Shown here piece by piece: positions 17,412-26,161 of a stretch of 64,000 nucleotides of DNA (the first letter of the stretch is position 1; every line of letters begins with the position of its first letter). The notes beneath the pieces are model-generated. The model saw only the letters and a list, made by a program, of their open reading frames with translations, was not told the DNA's origin and ran no database searches. The DNA is from Desertimonas sp963733085 (GTDB taxonomy: Bacteria > Actinomycetota > Acidimicrobiia > Acidimicrobiales > Ilumatobacteraceae), in contig CAVTBY010000010.1 of assembly GCA_963733085.1 (NCBI GenBank), forward strand, positions 558,001 through 622,000. The letters run 5' to 3'. A program made the position numbers and the translations under genes.

Positions 17412-18184
17412 TGGGCGACGTGCGCCCGCTGCAGTCGGTGGGCATCGCCCTCGACATCGTCGACGCCCTCGCCGAGGCGCCAGCCCTCGGCGTCAGCGAG
17501 CTCGCCCGCCGACTCGGGATCGCCAAGAGCACGGCCCATCGCACCTGCGCCGTCCTCGCGACACGGGGCCTGCTCGATCGCACCGCCGACGGCACCTACC
17601 GCCTCGGCCTGCGCTTCGTTGAGTACGGCAGTCTGGCGACTGCCCGCTCGGCGGTCGGAAAGCTCGGTCTCCCGCTGCTCGTCGGGCTGCGCAACCAACT
17701 CGAAGAGACGGTGCAGATCGGTGTCCCGGCCGGCGCTGATGTCGTCTACGTCGAGCGGGTCGAGGGCCGGCGGGCGTTGCGCTACTCCACCAACGCTCGC
17801 CGTTCGCCACTCCATCGCTCCAGCACCGGCAAGGTCCTCGCCGCGTTCAACCCGGCCTTGCTCGAGGCCCGCTTGCGTGCCGGCTTGCCGCGGAGTACGG
17901 GCTACACGATCGTCGTTCCCGACGTCCTCGTCGAGGAGCTCGAGCATGTCCGTCAGCGTGGCTATCCGCGCAGCGTCGACGAGACCGAGGTCGGCATGTC
18001 GTCGCTCGCCGTCCCGGTGCGAGTTCCGCTCGACGGTGCGGTGGTGGCGGCGATCTCGATGGTCGGACCCACCGTGCGCGTCGTCGGCGACCACGAGACG
18101 CACCACGTCGGCGTTCTCCAAGCCGGCGCACGCCAGCTGAGCGCGGCGATCACGGCAGGCGAGTACTCACTGCGCCGACGGTGA
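17411..18184 (+). CDS. IclR-family transcriptional regulator
   Basis: The 257-residue product has an N-terminal winged helix (ALDIVDALAEAPALGVSELARRLGIAKSTAHRT, given as residues 13-46) and a C-terminal IclR effector domain (GYTIVVPDVLVEELEHVRQRGYPRSVDETEVG, then SSLAVPVRVPLDGAVVAAISMVGP). IclR proteins generally control catabolic operons and bind small acids. It is the last gene of the IMPase-SDR-IclR operon, overlapping the SDR stop by one base, so it may regulate its own operon or the divergent aldolase. Confidence 0.9.
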   Translation: MGDVRPLQSVGIALDIVDALAEAPALGVSELARRLGIAKSTAHRTCAVLATRGLLDRTADGTYRLGLRFVEYGSLATARSAVGKLGLPLLVGLRNQLEETVQIGVPAGADVVYVERVEGRRALRYSTNARRSPLHRSSTGKVLAAFNPALLEARLRAGLPRSTGYTIVVPDVLVEELEHVRQRGYPRSVDETEVGMSSLAVPVRVPLDGAVVAAISMVGPTVRVVGDHETHHVGVLQAGARQLSAAITAGEYSLRRR

Positions 18185-18198
18185 CGGGCGGCTGCTGG

Positions 18199-19014
18199 TC
18201 ACGATCGGGGTCGTCGGGCCAAAGTGAGGAGGTGGGCGCTGAGTCCGATCAGGGCTGGTTCTGCCTCGATGGTTTGGGCGGCCGAGACGATCACGGCCCT
18301 GTCGGTCTCGTCGGCCCAGCGGGTCTCGAGGTGGGGAAGCCACCCTGCCAGTCCCTCGACACCGACGGTATCGAGCGGTTCGAGCCCGGCGAGGCTGACT
18401 TCCTCGCGGAGCTGCTCGGGTCGGTGGAAGTAGGCGGTGGTGAACCAGTGTCGCTGGCGCTCCGGATTGAAGTGTCGGCCGTCGATCAGGTCTCGTCGGA
18501 CGATGTCGTGGAACTCGGGCTCGAAGAGAAGCTCTCGAGCGAGGCCGTCGAACAGTGACGCGAAGCGACTGATCGCTGCGGCTGCGACGAGGCCACCGGG
18601 TCGGACCACGCGACCCGCTTCGCGCAGCACCTGAACGCGGTCGGCCTGTTCCTGCAGGTGATAGAGGGGTCCAAGCACGAGTACGACGTCGAACGAGTCC
18701 TCAGGGATCTCGAGCCGGCGAGCATCGCCGACTTCTGCCGTCAAGCCACGCGGCCCCAAACGTGCGAGCGCCTCCTCCACGTGGCGGGGTGCAAGGTCGA
18801 CGAGATGAACGCGGTAGCCGTCGGCGAGGAGCCAGCTGGCATGCACGCCGGTCCCTCCACCGGCATCGAGCACGTCCGCCGGCGGCGCCGGAAGGTGGCG
18901 CCGCAGGATCTCTCGCGTGCGCACGAGCTCGAGGGAGCCCAGCCCGTGCGAGAGCCGATTCTCCTCGCGGCTCCCCTCGTAGTGGGCGACCACCTCAGCG
19001 AGTTCGCCGTCCAT
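18199..19014 (-). CDS. class I SAM-dependent methyltransferase
   Basis: The 271-residue product has motif I VLDAGGGTGVHASWLL around residue 48, an acidic residue at the end of beta2 (VHLVDLAP), and motif IV DVVLVLGPLYHL. RVVRPGGLVAAA follows as motif VI. The architecture fits the small-molecule methyltransferases of the UbiE/Methyltransf_11 type; the substrate is unknown. TATGGT lies 6 nt before the ATG, so it is probably expressed as a leaderless mRNA. It converges with the IclR gene across 14 bp. Confidence 0.85.
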   Translation of the reverse strand: MDGELAEVVAHYEGSREENRLSHGLGSLELVRTREILRRHLPAPPADVLDAGGGTGVHASWLLADGYRVHLVDLAPRHVEEALARLGPRGLTAEVGDARRLEIPEDSFDVVLVLGPLYHLQEQADRVQVLREAGRVVRPGGLVAAAAISRFASLFDGLARELLFEPEFHDIVRRDLIDGRHFNPERQRHWFTTAYFHRPEQLREEVSLAGLEPLDTVGVEGLAGWLPHLETRWADETDRAVIVSAAQTIEAEPALIGLSAHLLTLARRPRS

Positions 19015-19020
19015 TGATTC

Positions 19021-19026
19021 ACCATA
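19021..19026 (-). promoter_or_regulatory. putative -10 box (TATGGT) of the leaderless methyltransferase gene
   Basis: On the minus strand TATGGT ends 6 nt before the ATG of the methyltransferase, matching the TANNNT pattern seen at other leaderless starts in this window. Confidence 0.4.
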
Positions 19027-19145
19027 CGAATCCCGATCTGCGCACCAGCCACGAGTTCACCTGCCGAGTACGTCACAACCCGCCGGATGGTCACGGGCTG
19101 GGCGCCGATGCCGACCCCGCCCTGGTCGATGCGGCATTGGCGTCG

Positions 19146-19475
19146 ATGGACATCGAGAAGGGTGCGCTGGTCGATGTCGAATGCATTCGGCAGGCGCTGG
19201 CGAGCTATCCACCAGCGCTGCTCGATGCCGTGATCGCCGGCGACGGAGACCTGCCCGAGAAGAGCCTCTCGCCTGAGGTCGATGCCGCCGATGCCGACAC
19301 GTTCCGACTCATTGCGTTGAGTTGCATCGACACTGTTCCCGAAGCCGGGGACGTAGACGCGGCGCTCGACGTGCTGTCAGCGGGACCAGACGGGTCGGCC
19401 ATCGATCGCAATAGTCAATTGGGCGAGCCATCGACCACTACACGCGACTATCAGCCGGCGCAACCGACGAGCTGA
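19146..19475 (+). CDS. hypothetical protein, possibly a gene remnant
   Basis: The frame encodes 109 residues (MDIEKGALVDVECIRQALA...DADTFRLIALSCIDTVPEAGDV) with two internal cysteines spaced like those in small secreted disulfide domains. The composition looks protein-like. There is no ribosome-binding site, and the same frame stays meaningful upstream of the ATG (GLGADADPALVDAALAS), which suggests a truncated 5' end. Its 3' end overlaps the secreted PPC-domain gene by 25 bp. I do not recognise a family; it may be the tail of a lost secreted protein. Confidence 0.35.
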   Translation: MDIEKGALVDVECIRQALASYPPALLDAVIAGDGDLPEKSLSPEVDAADADTFRLIALSCIDTVPEAGDVDAALDVLSAGPDGSAIDRNSQLGEPSTTTRDYQPAQPTS

Positions 19476-20659
19476 AGGAGCTCCGCCGGCAGTTCTCCCT
19501 CCATGACAACCGACTCGCCATTCCATCGATACGTCACGGTGGCCTGTCCGCTCGGTGCCGCGTTCGTGTCGCCCTCGCGTGGCCAGCGGTAGGTGACGGT
19601 GATCGAGTCGGCAGTGGCGGAGTCGACGGACGTGAACCCGAACGCGCAGTCGGTGGCCGTGCCGACGAACACGCCATCGTGGAACAACATCAGTTGAACT
19701 GGCGAGCTGCCGGTTCCTCCCTCGATGTCGAGTCGTGCGTAGCTCAACGCTGCGCAACGGTCGAAGTTGCTCTCACCGCCGTACACCCACGCCGCCCCGG
19801 CAACGACCTCAGGCACCGGAACGGAGCTGATGCCTTGAGAGATCTCGGGGGCTTGCGGGTCGACACCGCACGCCGGCGCCGTGGTCGTCGGCGCCGCGGT
19901 CGTCGGCGCCACGCCGCTGATGGTGACGCTCACGGTGTAGGTGGCGTTGCCGCGGGTCGAGCCCACCTCGACGATGTAGTCGCCGTCTGCTGGGAGCTGG
20001 AGCGTCGCGGTGGTTTGCTCATCGACGAGCACGCTGCCATCCGGCGCCAGGACATCGATCACGGCGTTGTCCTCGACGGAGGCGACCTCGACCGACATCG
20101 ACTGGCCGACTCCAGCCCGCAAGACATATCGATTCGTAGTGCCCATCACGACCGCGCCATCCACCGACGCACTGTCGGCCCCAGCGGCAAACTCGATCCG
20201 CTCGGTGACTCCCGATGGCGACGACTCCGCAGGGAGCGCGGCGATGTGGACGACCAACCCGTAGGTCGTCGCCGAGTTGTCCGGCTGACCGCTGACCTCG
20301 AGCCGATAGTCGCCTGCTGCCGGCAGCGTGCCGACGAACACCGGTCCCCCGCTCGGTTCGAGCACGGAGCCATCGGGCGCCGTCACGGTCACCGCGGCGT
20401 TCTGCTCCACGGATGCGACGACGACGGTCATCACTTGGCCCTCTTCTGCCTGCACGATGTAGCCGTCGCTGGTCCCGACCTCGGTCGCGCCCGCGACGGA
20501 TCCGTAGTCGGCTCCCTGGGCGAACTCGATCCGCTGATCGTCGTCGGATGCTCTCGTGCGTGCGTCAGCCCCGACCGGGAGGGCGATCACCAGGCCGGCC
20601 AGGGCCAAGCCTGCAACGCGGCGAAGTCGCGCCAGCTGGTTGCGGATCCTGACAGACAT
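19451..20659 (-). CDS. secreted protein with two PPC-like domains and a LppP/LprE-like C-terminal domain
   Basis: The 402-residue product starts with a signal peptide (RRVAGLALAGLVIALPVGADA). Two homologous beta-sandwich units follow. Each opens with RIEFA(Q/A)GAD-x-(G/A)SV and ends with LPA(A/D)GDY-x-(L/V)EV, typical of bacterial pre-peptidase C-terminal or inhibitor domains, at about residues 42-140 and 152-248. After a TTAAPTTTAP linker, the last 140 residues carry four cysteines (CGVDPQAPEIS, DRCAALSYARL, TDCAFGF, VGCAG) and resemble the mycobacterial LppP/LprE domain. It probably acts at the cell surface. Its start has GGAGG upstream. No partner is identifiable. Confidence 0.75.
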   Translation of the reverse strand: MSVRIRNQLARLRRVAGLALAGLVIALPVGADARTRASDDDQRIEFAQGADYGSVAGATEVGTSDGYIVQAEEGQVMTVVVASVEQNAAVTVTAPDGSVLEPSGGPVFVGTLPAAGDYRLEVSGQPDNSATTYGLVVHIAALPAESSPSGVTERIEFAAGADSASVDGAVVMGTTNRYVLRAGVGQSMSVEVASVEDNAVIDVLAPDGSVLVDEQTTATLQLPADGDYIVEVGSTRGNATYTVSVTISGVAPTTAAPTTTAPACGVDPQAPEISQGISSVPVPEVVAGAAWVYGGESNFDRCAALSYARLDIEGGTGSSPVQLMLFHDGVFVGTATDCAFGFTSVDSATADSITVTYRWPREGDTNAAPSGQATVTYRWNGESVVMEGELPAELLQLVGCAG

Positions 20660-20674
20660 CGTGGAACCTCCAGA

Positions 20675-21217
20675 TCAAGCCGCGGAAGTAGCAACCGTAC
20701 GGATGAGAGTGACGATCACGGCGACGGCGGGCACGTCGCCGTCGTCGTCCATTGAGCAGAACTCGGGCGTCGGCCCGAGGACCATCTGGCGCCGCCACAG
20801 TGATGTTCGCTCACCGAGCAGGTCGTAGAACTCGTCGTAGCCCATGCCGCTGGGCTTGCCGAACCAAGCGGCCCGCCTCGCGTCGGCCAGCTGGGCGGCG
20901 CCGCCGCGGAGGGCGTAGACACCCGCCATCCCTTTGTCCGCCATGTGGGCGACGTTGTCATGAGGCGAGCGGCGATGGCCGGCTACGGCAGCCTCGTTGA
21001 GCGCACCGAGGGCGGCGAAGTCATCGACGAGGTACCAGTCCTCGTAGACGACGGACGCCGAGACCCACGGTGCGCCGTCCACGAGGAAGGCGCGCGATCC
21101 GCGGAATCCGGGGATGTCGACAGGATCGAGGCTGCTGTGGAACGCCGACAGGGCGTTCTCGTACGTGTCGACGTCGTCGACCGAGCCCGGGGCATGCCAG
21201 AACACGTAGGCGAGCAT
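20675..21217 (-). CDS. hypothetical protein, possible ferredoxin-like alpha+beta fold
   Basis: The product (about 180 residues) starts with MLAYVFWHAPGSVDDVDTYENALSAFHSSL. It has paired strands and helices reminiscent of dimeric alpha+beta-barrel proteins. The Trp and Tyr content is high (WVSASVVYEDWYLVDDF, AAWFGKPSGMGYDEFYDLL). I chose the ATG rather than the TTG two codons upstream. No characterised family is recognised and no catalytic motif stands out. It lies 15 bp upstream of the secreted PPC-domain gene on the same strand, so the two may be co-transcribed. Confidence 0.6.
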   Translation of the reverse strand: MLAYVFWHAPGSVDDVDTYENALSAFHSSLDPVDIPGFRGSRAFLVDGAPWVSASVVYEDWYLVDDFAALGALNEAAVAGHRRSPHDNVAHMADKGMAGVYALRGGAAQLADARRAAWFGKPSGMGYDEFYDLLGERTSLWRRQMVLGPTPEFCSMDDDGDVPAVAVIVTLIRTVATSAA

Positions 21218-21328
21218 GTGCAAACTCTTCCAGCTGGGGACCGCTCACTTCCCGCCGGATTTACGTCGGTCCGACGACCCAGATCTGGACAATTCGCTGG
21301 CACAAATCTGGCGACCGTCGTTCGCTCG

Positions 21329-21964
21329 CTACCGGGGCAACCCGAGCAAACGACGCGCCTCATCGAACGCGACGACGCGATCCGTCGGGTCGACACGCAC
21401 GCCGAGCATCCCAACGCTGCGCGCCCCCTCGACGCAGTTGGGGGTGTCGTCGAGGAACACGATCTCGCCGGGCGGCAGGCCTAGCTCGCGCGCCGCCGTC
21501 AGGTAGGCCTGAGGATCGGGCTTGGGACAGCCGATCTCGGCGGCATCGACGAACGTTGCGAGCCCGGCGAACTCGGGCCGGGCGGCGAACCACTCCCGTC
21601 CGAGGATCATGTAGGCGTGGTTGGTGAGGATGCCGACGGGCATCCCGGCGGCACGAGTGTCGTCCATCAGGGCGACGGCATCGACGTCGAACAACGCGTC
21701 AGGCACGACCTTGCTGTGGGCCCGGAACATCTCGATGATGTCGCCGTGGCCGGCCAACTTGGCGACCACATCCCAATAATCATCGCCCACCGTGTCACCG
21801 TCGCCCGCCTCTTGCCACCCGTGGTCCTGGGCGACGGCGACGTCGGTGGCGTGTGGCATCGGTGTTCCCGTCGCCTCTTCGTAGGCGCGCACCGCGCGCC
21901 ACGAGGGCTCGATGATGACGTGCCCGACGTCGAGGAGCAGTGCCGCCGCCACGCCGGCCGTCAA
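21329..21964 (-). CDS. HAD superfamily hydrolase (subfamily IA)
   Basis: The protein has the HAD nucleophile motif LLLDVGHVI (Asp about residue 12), motif II GILTNHAY, and motif III/IV GCPKPDPQAYLTAARELGL with IVFLDDTPNCVEGARSVGM. The position two after the nucleophile is Gly instead of the usual Asp, as in YihX-like DLGNVI proteins, so phosphatase chemistry is not assured. The TTG start overlaps the upstream stop (TTGA); a GTG four codons later is the alternative. It is the last gene of a five-gene operon with two monooxygenases and two alpha/beta-hydrolases. Confidence 0.82.
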   Translation of the reverse strand: MTAGVAAALLLDVGHVIIEPSWRAVRAYEEATGTPMPHATDVAVAQDHGWQEAGDGDTVGDDYWDVVAKLAGHGDIIEMFRAHSKVVPDALFDVDAVALMDDTRAAGMPVGILTNHAYMILGREWFAARPEFAGLATFVDAAEIGCPKPDPQAYLTAARELGLPPGEIVFLDDTPNCVEGARSVGMLGVRVDPTDRVVAFDEARRLLGLPR

Positions 21965-22746
21965 CTCGCCAGGAAACCGGCGACGGCGGCGACGGCATCT
22001 GGCGACTCGTCGAGCACGAGATGTCCGGCGGCGGAGAACGTAGCGACGGAACCGTTCGGCAACAGGGCTGCCCAGGCCGGCGCCAGGGCCGCTGGCAGGA
22101 GGCGATCCTCCTCGCCCCACACGACGAGGCTCGGGACGTCGACGCGACCGAGCCAGCGCGGCACAACTCGATCGAATGGATGGTCCCAGAGGATCAGCGC
22201 CGTCGAGCGCATCTCCCGGTAGCGGTCGACCGTGAAGTCGACGTCGTGCGGGTCGTCGGGCAGATGTGGTTGCAGCGTCTCGAAGCGGTGGACGAGCCGC
22301 CCGACCAACTCGTCGGGCGGGATGCGGAACAGATCGTCGACCTCCACCCCTGGTACCCGCAACCCGGTCGGAGCGACGAGCACGAGACGGCGCAGGCGGT
22401 GCTTCTGCTCGATCGCGAACCGCGCCGCAACCAAGCCGCCGAGCGAGAATCCGACGAGGTTGACACCATCGGTGAGTCCGAGTTGGTCGAACAGCTCGAC
22501 GTAGTGGATGACGAGGTCGTGGACCTCACGCAGGTCGTCGAGGTCGCCGGACTCGCCGAACCCGGGGTGAAAGGGCACGAGAACTCGGTGGCGTTCGGTC
22601 CACGGCGCCGCGAACTGCCAGCCGTGGAACGTGCCCGCCCCGTGGAAGAACACGAGCGGTGGGGCGGCCGGGTCTCCCGCCGCGAGGACGACGGTCTTCG
22701 TGCCGTTGACATCGAACGTCAGCGTCTCGAGCTCGAGCGCCGTCAC
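21961..22746 (-). CDS. alpha/beta-hydrolase fold protein
   Basis: The 261-residue product has an oxyanion-hole HGAGTFHGW motif, the nucleophile elbow GFSLGG with Ser, an acid in WGEEDRLLP, and the C-terminal His in SAAGHLVLDE. This is a complete catalytic triad of the MhpC/epoxide-hydrolase-like family. It overlaps the upstream luciferase-like monooxygenase by 4 nt and the downstream HAD gene by 4 nt. It is a paralogue in arrangement of the hydrolase at 23894-24601, which also follows a monooxygenase. The probable role is ester or C-C bond hydrolysis after oxygenation; the substrate is unknown. Confidence 0.88.
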   Translation of the reverse strand: MTALELETLTFDVNGTKTVVLAAGDPAAPPLVFFHGAGTFHGWQFAAPWTERHRVLVPFHPGFGESGDLDDLREVHDLVIHYVELFDQLGLTDGVNLVGFSLGGLVAARFAIEQKHRLRRLVLVAPTGLRVPGVEVDDLFRIPPDELVGRLVHRFETLQPHLPDDPHDVDFTVDRYREMRSTALILWDHPFDRVVPRWLGRVDVPSLVVWGEEDRLLPAALAPAWAALLPNGSVATFSAAGHLVLDESPDAVAAVAGFLAS

Positions 22747-23897
22747 GCCGAAGCCTCCACGCGGGAACGCAGTCGCGGGATCACTTCCTCAGCGAACAGC
22801 GTGGTGTTCTTGACGACCTTCCAGTTCGGCATGTCGCCGAGCGTGAGGTTGAGGTTGACCCGGCTGCTGCCGGCCTCCTCCAGCCAGTTGCCGATGGCGT
22901 CGGCGACCTTCTCCGGAGTGCCAGCGACAATGCGGTTGATCGCGACGAGATCGTCCCAGTTCGACGTGCCGTGGACGTCTGCCGCCTGGATGCGCTTGCG
23001 GAACTCCGGCACGGTCACATATCCGGGCGGGTTGAGATACCGCGGCGTCGTGCGCAAGGCGTTCTCGAAGAAATACATGACGTGGGGCATGAACTCCTCT
23101 TCCGCCTTGGCATCGGTCTCGGCGACGTAGGCCATCACACCGACCGTCACCTTGTCCGGCGTCGGCTCGTGGCCGTGATGGGCGAGGCGCTCCCGGAAGT
23201 GCTCGAACACCTTGAGTTGTGCCTTCGTCGGGATGAACACGACGGTGTACCCGAAGCCGAGCTCGGCGGCGAGCTCGATCGTCTCCGGCGAACCGGTGCC
23301 GACGATGTAGCACTCCGGGTGCGGCTTCTGGATCGGCTTCGGCCACGGATTGAGGTAGCGATATGTGTAGAAGTCACCGGCGTAGCTCTGCGGGCCGTCT
23401 TCGGTCCAGCAGCGCAGGATCACGTCGATCGATTCGCGGAAGCGGGCGCGAGCCGTCGCCGGGTTGACCGAGTTGGCCCAGTACTCCATCCCCGTGCCGA
23501 GCGGAAAGGCGATGCGCAGCCGCCCGCCCGACATCACGTCGAGCATCGCGTACTCCTCGGCGAGGCGGTTTGGATAGCCAAGGTTCGGGGGTGTGCCGAA
23601 CACGCTGATCATCCCCTTCGTCTGGGGGATCAGCGCCGCTGCCGTGAGGTTCGGCGCCGGGTTCATCGAGTACTGCGTGTTGTGGTGCTCGTTGAGCACG
23701 AGCCCGTCGAAACCGAGCTGATCGGCGAGGACCATCTCCGACAGGTAGCGGGTGTAGAGGTCGTGGCCGATGTGCGGGTCGTAGTTCGAGTTCGGGAAGT
23801 CGACCCACAGCGACTCGTACTTGGCGTGGTCGCTCGGCAGGTTGGTGTACGGGAAGAAGTGGAAGAAGTGGAACTCCGCTTCGTCGACGAGACTCAT
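22743..23897 (-). CDS. luciferase-like (LLM) flavin-dependent monooxygenase, copy 2
   Basis: The 384-residue product is a bacterial-luciferase-like TIM barrel. It has FDGLVLNEHHNTQYSM (the conserved NEHH), GTPPNLGYPNRLAEEYAMLDVMSGGRL and FPLGTGMEYW, and a C-terminal VAGTPEKVADAIGNWLEEAG nucleotide-tail region. LLM enzymes use FMNH2 or F420 with a separate reductase, which is not in this window. The gene starts at the ATG of MSLVDEAEFHFF, inside the stop of the preceding hydrolase. It is clearly homologous to the monooxygenase at 24598-25800 and sits in the same operon, implying consecutive or parallel oxygenations. Confidence 0.88.
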   Translation of the reverse strand: MSLVDEAEFHFFHFFPYTNLPSDHAKYESLWVDFPNSNYDPHIGHDLYTRYLSEMVLADQLGFDGLVLNEHHNTQYSMNPAPNLTAAALIPQTKGMISVFGTPPNLGYPNRLAEEYAMLDVMSGGRLRIAFPLGTGMEYWANSVNPATARARFRESIDVILRCWTEDGPQSYAGDFYTYRYLNPWPKPIQKPHPECYIVGTGSPETIELAAELGFGYTVVFIPTKAQLKVFEHFRERLAHHGHEPTPDKVTVGVMAYVAETDAKAEEEFMPHVMYFFENALRTTPRYLNPPGYVTVPEFRKRIQAADVHGTSNWDDLVAINRIVAGTPEKVADAIGNWLEEAGSSRVNLNLTLGDMPNWKVVKNTTLFAEEVIPRLRSRVEASA

Positions 23898-24601
23898 GAA
23901 CCCCCCAAGAATGCAGCGAGGCGACGGCCGACCTCGCTTGGCGCGTCCCATTCGAGCAGATGCCCGGCGCCGGCGACGACTTCCACCGGGAAGCCGCCGG
24001 CCTCTGTCCACCGACGCGATGCGGCGACGGGCAACAGCTCGTCCTCGATCCCCCACATGACAAGCGTCGGACACGTCACCCGATAGATCCGTCGGGCCTG
24101 GCCGCGGTCGCCGAGTGGCCACAGGATGCTCGCCGCGGCGACGTCGCTGAGATAGCGAGCGACCGGACCCTCGTCGGCGCCGAGGTGCCCGAAGCGGTCG
24201 ACGAACGGTTCCGGGACACCCTTGGCGAAGAGATGCTCCATCCGCTCGGCGGTCGGCACGGAGTAGAGGTCGAGGCCGGGATTGGCGTCGTCGAAGATCC
24301 CGAACGGAGCAAGCAGTGCCAAGGCGGTGACGGCTTCCGGCCGGAACACGGCGAGGTCGGCGGCGACCATCCCGCCGACCGAGGCACCGACCACCGGGCA
24401 GGGCAGGGCGCCGGTCGCGTCGAGGGCGTCCCAGACGACCGTCAGCCAGCCGAGGTGATCGTCAGGTGGCTTGAACCCTGGCCGTCCGTCGAACCCCGGG
24501 AGTTCGGGCACGACGATCTCCCAGCCGGCATCGGCGACGATGTCGAGGGCCGGCGAGTTCGCCGGGTGCCCGGCGATCCCTGGCAGGTAGACGACCTTCA
24601 T
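23894..24601 (-). CDS. alpha/beta-hydrolase fold protein
   Basis: The 235-residue product begins MKVVYLPGIAGHP and shows the nucleophile elbow GASVGG with Ser, an acid residue in WGIEDELLP and the histidine in GAGHLLEWD. It is shorter than the downstream hydrolase but has the same triad order. Both ends overlap neighbours by 4 nt (ATGA), placing it between the two luciferase-like monooxygenases. It may hydrolyse the ester or diketone produced by the first monooxygenase; this is inference from the order. Confidence 0.87.
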   Translation of the reverse strand: MKVVYLPGIAGHPANSPALDIVADAGWEIVVPELPGFDGRPGFKPPDDHLGWLTVVWDALDATGALPCPVVGASVGGMVAADLAVFRPEAVTALALLAPFGIFDDANPGLDLYSVPTAERMEHLFAKGVPEPFVDRFGHLGADEGPVARYLSDVAAASILWPLGDRGQARRIYRVTCPTLVMWGIEDELLPVAASRRWTEAGGFPVEVVAGAGHLLEWDAPSEVGRRLAAFLGGS

Positions 24602-25800
24602 CGCGCGTTCTTTGGCCACCAGCGGTCATCGAACTCGCTGTACATCGGGCGCAGCGACGGGGCGACCTTGTCGGCGAACAGCTCGCTGTTGCGACGGGTC
24701 AGCTCGTCGCTCATGTTGCCGAACTGCAGCATCGCCAGCAGGTGGCCGCAGTTGAACGTGCGGGCCACCTCGGCGAGCGTCTCGCGGACGGTGTCGGGGC
24801 TGCCGATCACGACGTAGCCCTTCTCGACCATCTCGTCCCAAGTGAGGTCGTGCTTGGCCTGCTTGGCACGCACGACGGCACGCACCTGCGACTTGTAGCG
24901 GGCGCGGGCCGACGCCTCGGTGACATAGCCGGGTGGGTCGGCGAATCCGGGGTAGACGTGCAGCGAGCGGTTGAAAAAGTACTCGGCCGGCTCCTTGTAC
25001 AGCCGGTGGGCCTCCTGGTCGGTGTCGGCCACGCCGACGAACTGGAGGAACGCCAGCCGGTAAGGGTTCGGGTCCTTGCCGTTGGCCTCGACCTGGCGCC
25101 AGTACCCGCCGACCGTCTCCTTCGCCATCAGGTGCCCGTAATACGACAGCGCGGCGTAGACGAAGTCGTTCTGCGCGCAGTAGTCCCACGTCTCCACCGA
25201 TCCACCGCCGGGGATCCAGACCGGTGGGTGGGGCTGTTGCAGCGGCCGGGGCAGGACGTTGACATAGCGCATCTGCGTGAATCGCCCATTGAAGGCGAAC
25301 GGCTCTGTCGCCGTCCACGCCCGGAGGATGAGCTCAACCCCTTCGTGGTACCGCTCGCGCAGCGTGCCAGGGTTGACGCCGTAGGCGTAGGCAGTGTCCA
25401 TCGACGTACCCACCGGGAAGCCACTGATCAGCCGGCCACGGGAGAGGAGGTCGACCATCGCCATCTCCTCGGCGACTCGCACCGGCGGGTTGTACAGGGC
25501 GACGGAGTTGCCGAGCACGGTGATCGCCGCCCGCGACGTGCGCGTGGCGAGCACGGAGGCGATCACGTTCGGCGAGGGCATGAGGCCGTAGCCGTTGCTG
25601 TGATGCTCGTTGACGCAGATCCCGTCGAAGCCACACTCCTCGGCGTGGACGAGTTGATCGATGTAGCGGGCGTAGCAGTCGGCGAGCACGCCGCGGTCGA
25701 ACAGCCCGGGGTCGATGTCGACCCACACGCTGCGGTGGGTGCGGTTGAAGTCCTCCGGCAGCTCCGGATAGGGCATCAGGTGGAACCACAGCAACTTCAC
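24598..25800 (-). CDS. luciferase-like (LLM) flavin-dependent monooxygenase, copy 1
   Basis: The start is the GTG of VKLLWFHLMPYPELP; nothing upstream in the frame resembles the family. The 400-residue barrel shows FDGICVNEHHSNGYGLMPSP, RVAEEMAMVDLLSRGRL, FPVGTSMDTAYAYGVNP and IGSPDTVRETLAEVARTF. It opens a five-gene operon on the minus strand in which all neighbours overlap by 4 nt: monooxygenase, hydrolase, monooxygenase, hydrolase, HAD. It differs from the second monooxygenase in its C-terminal tail (DDRWWPKNAR). No dedicated flavin reductase is present, so a housekeeping reductase would supply FMNH2, or F420H2 may be the cofactor. Confidence 0.88.
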   Translation of the reverse strand: MKLLWFHLMPYPELPEDFNRTHRSVWVDIDPGLFDRGVLADCYARYIDQLVHAEECGFDGICVNEHHSNGYGLMPSPNVIASVLATRTSRAAITVLGNSVALYNPPVRVAEEMAMVDLLSRGRLISGFPVGTSMDTAYAYGVNPGTLRERYHEGVELILRAWTATEPFAFNGRFTQMRYVNVLPRPLQQPHPPVWIPGGGSVETWDYCAQNDFVYAALSYYGHLMAKETVGGYWRQVEANGKDPNPYRLAFLQFVGVADTDQEAHRLYKEPAEYFFNRSLHVYPGFADPPGYVTEASARARYKSQVRAVVRAKQAKHDLTWDEMVEKGYVVIGSPDTVRETLAEVARTFNCGHLLAMLQFGNMSDELTRRNSELFADKVAPSLRPMYSEFDDRWWPKNAR

Positions 25801-26161
25801 GGCCGTAACCGTCGCTGGCTCTGCGGATGAAGTCAAACGATGCAGATCGAACTTCTGCGTCACGACATACGACGTCCGGCGTCTTTGTCGTGAGAGAGCG
25901 TTCGGCGACAGGACGTGCTGCGGGTTCGAGCGACACGTGAGCACGGCTGCGTTGCTCTGGAAGTGGAGCGTGCCGGGCCGCCAGACGGGCCGACTCGTTT
26001 GCGTCAGCCGATGTGCCCGTAGGGGCCACTCTTGCTGACACAAACGGAGCGGCCGAGCTTTGTGTCAGCGTGAGTGACGGATGGGGGCGTGCTCGCTGAC
26101 ACAAACGCCGGACCAGTCCGATTGGCTGCAGCGCGACCAATGCGCGCATCAAAGCGACGAG
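25801..26161. other. intergenic region, 361 bp, between monooxygenase operon promoter and ftsB 3' end
   Basis: The left part should contain the promoter of the five-gene operon, but I see no clear box. Near 25942 there is a decayed family C end (GTTGCTCTGGAAG). The right part, 25996-26107, holds two family E palindromes in tandem. No gene is convincing. Confidence 0.5.
25996..26107. repeat. family E palindromes, two in tandem
   Basis: Four copies of the arm alternate in orientation: CGTTTGCGTCAGC at 25996, GCTGACACAAACG at 26034, TTTGTGTCAGC at 26059 and GCTGACACAAACG at 26094. Each adjacent pair can form an 11-13 bp stem. The longer copy at 42224-42268 shares GTGTCAGC and the trailing ACGCCGG. 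Confidence 0.75.
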
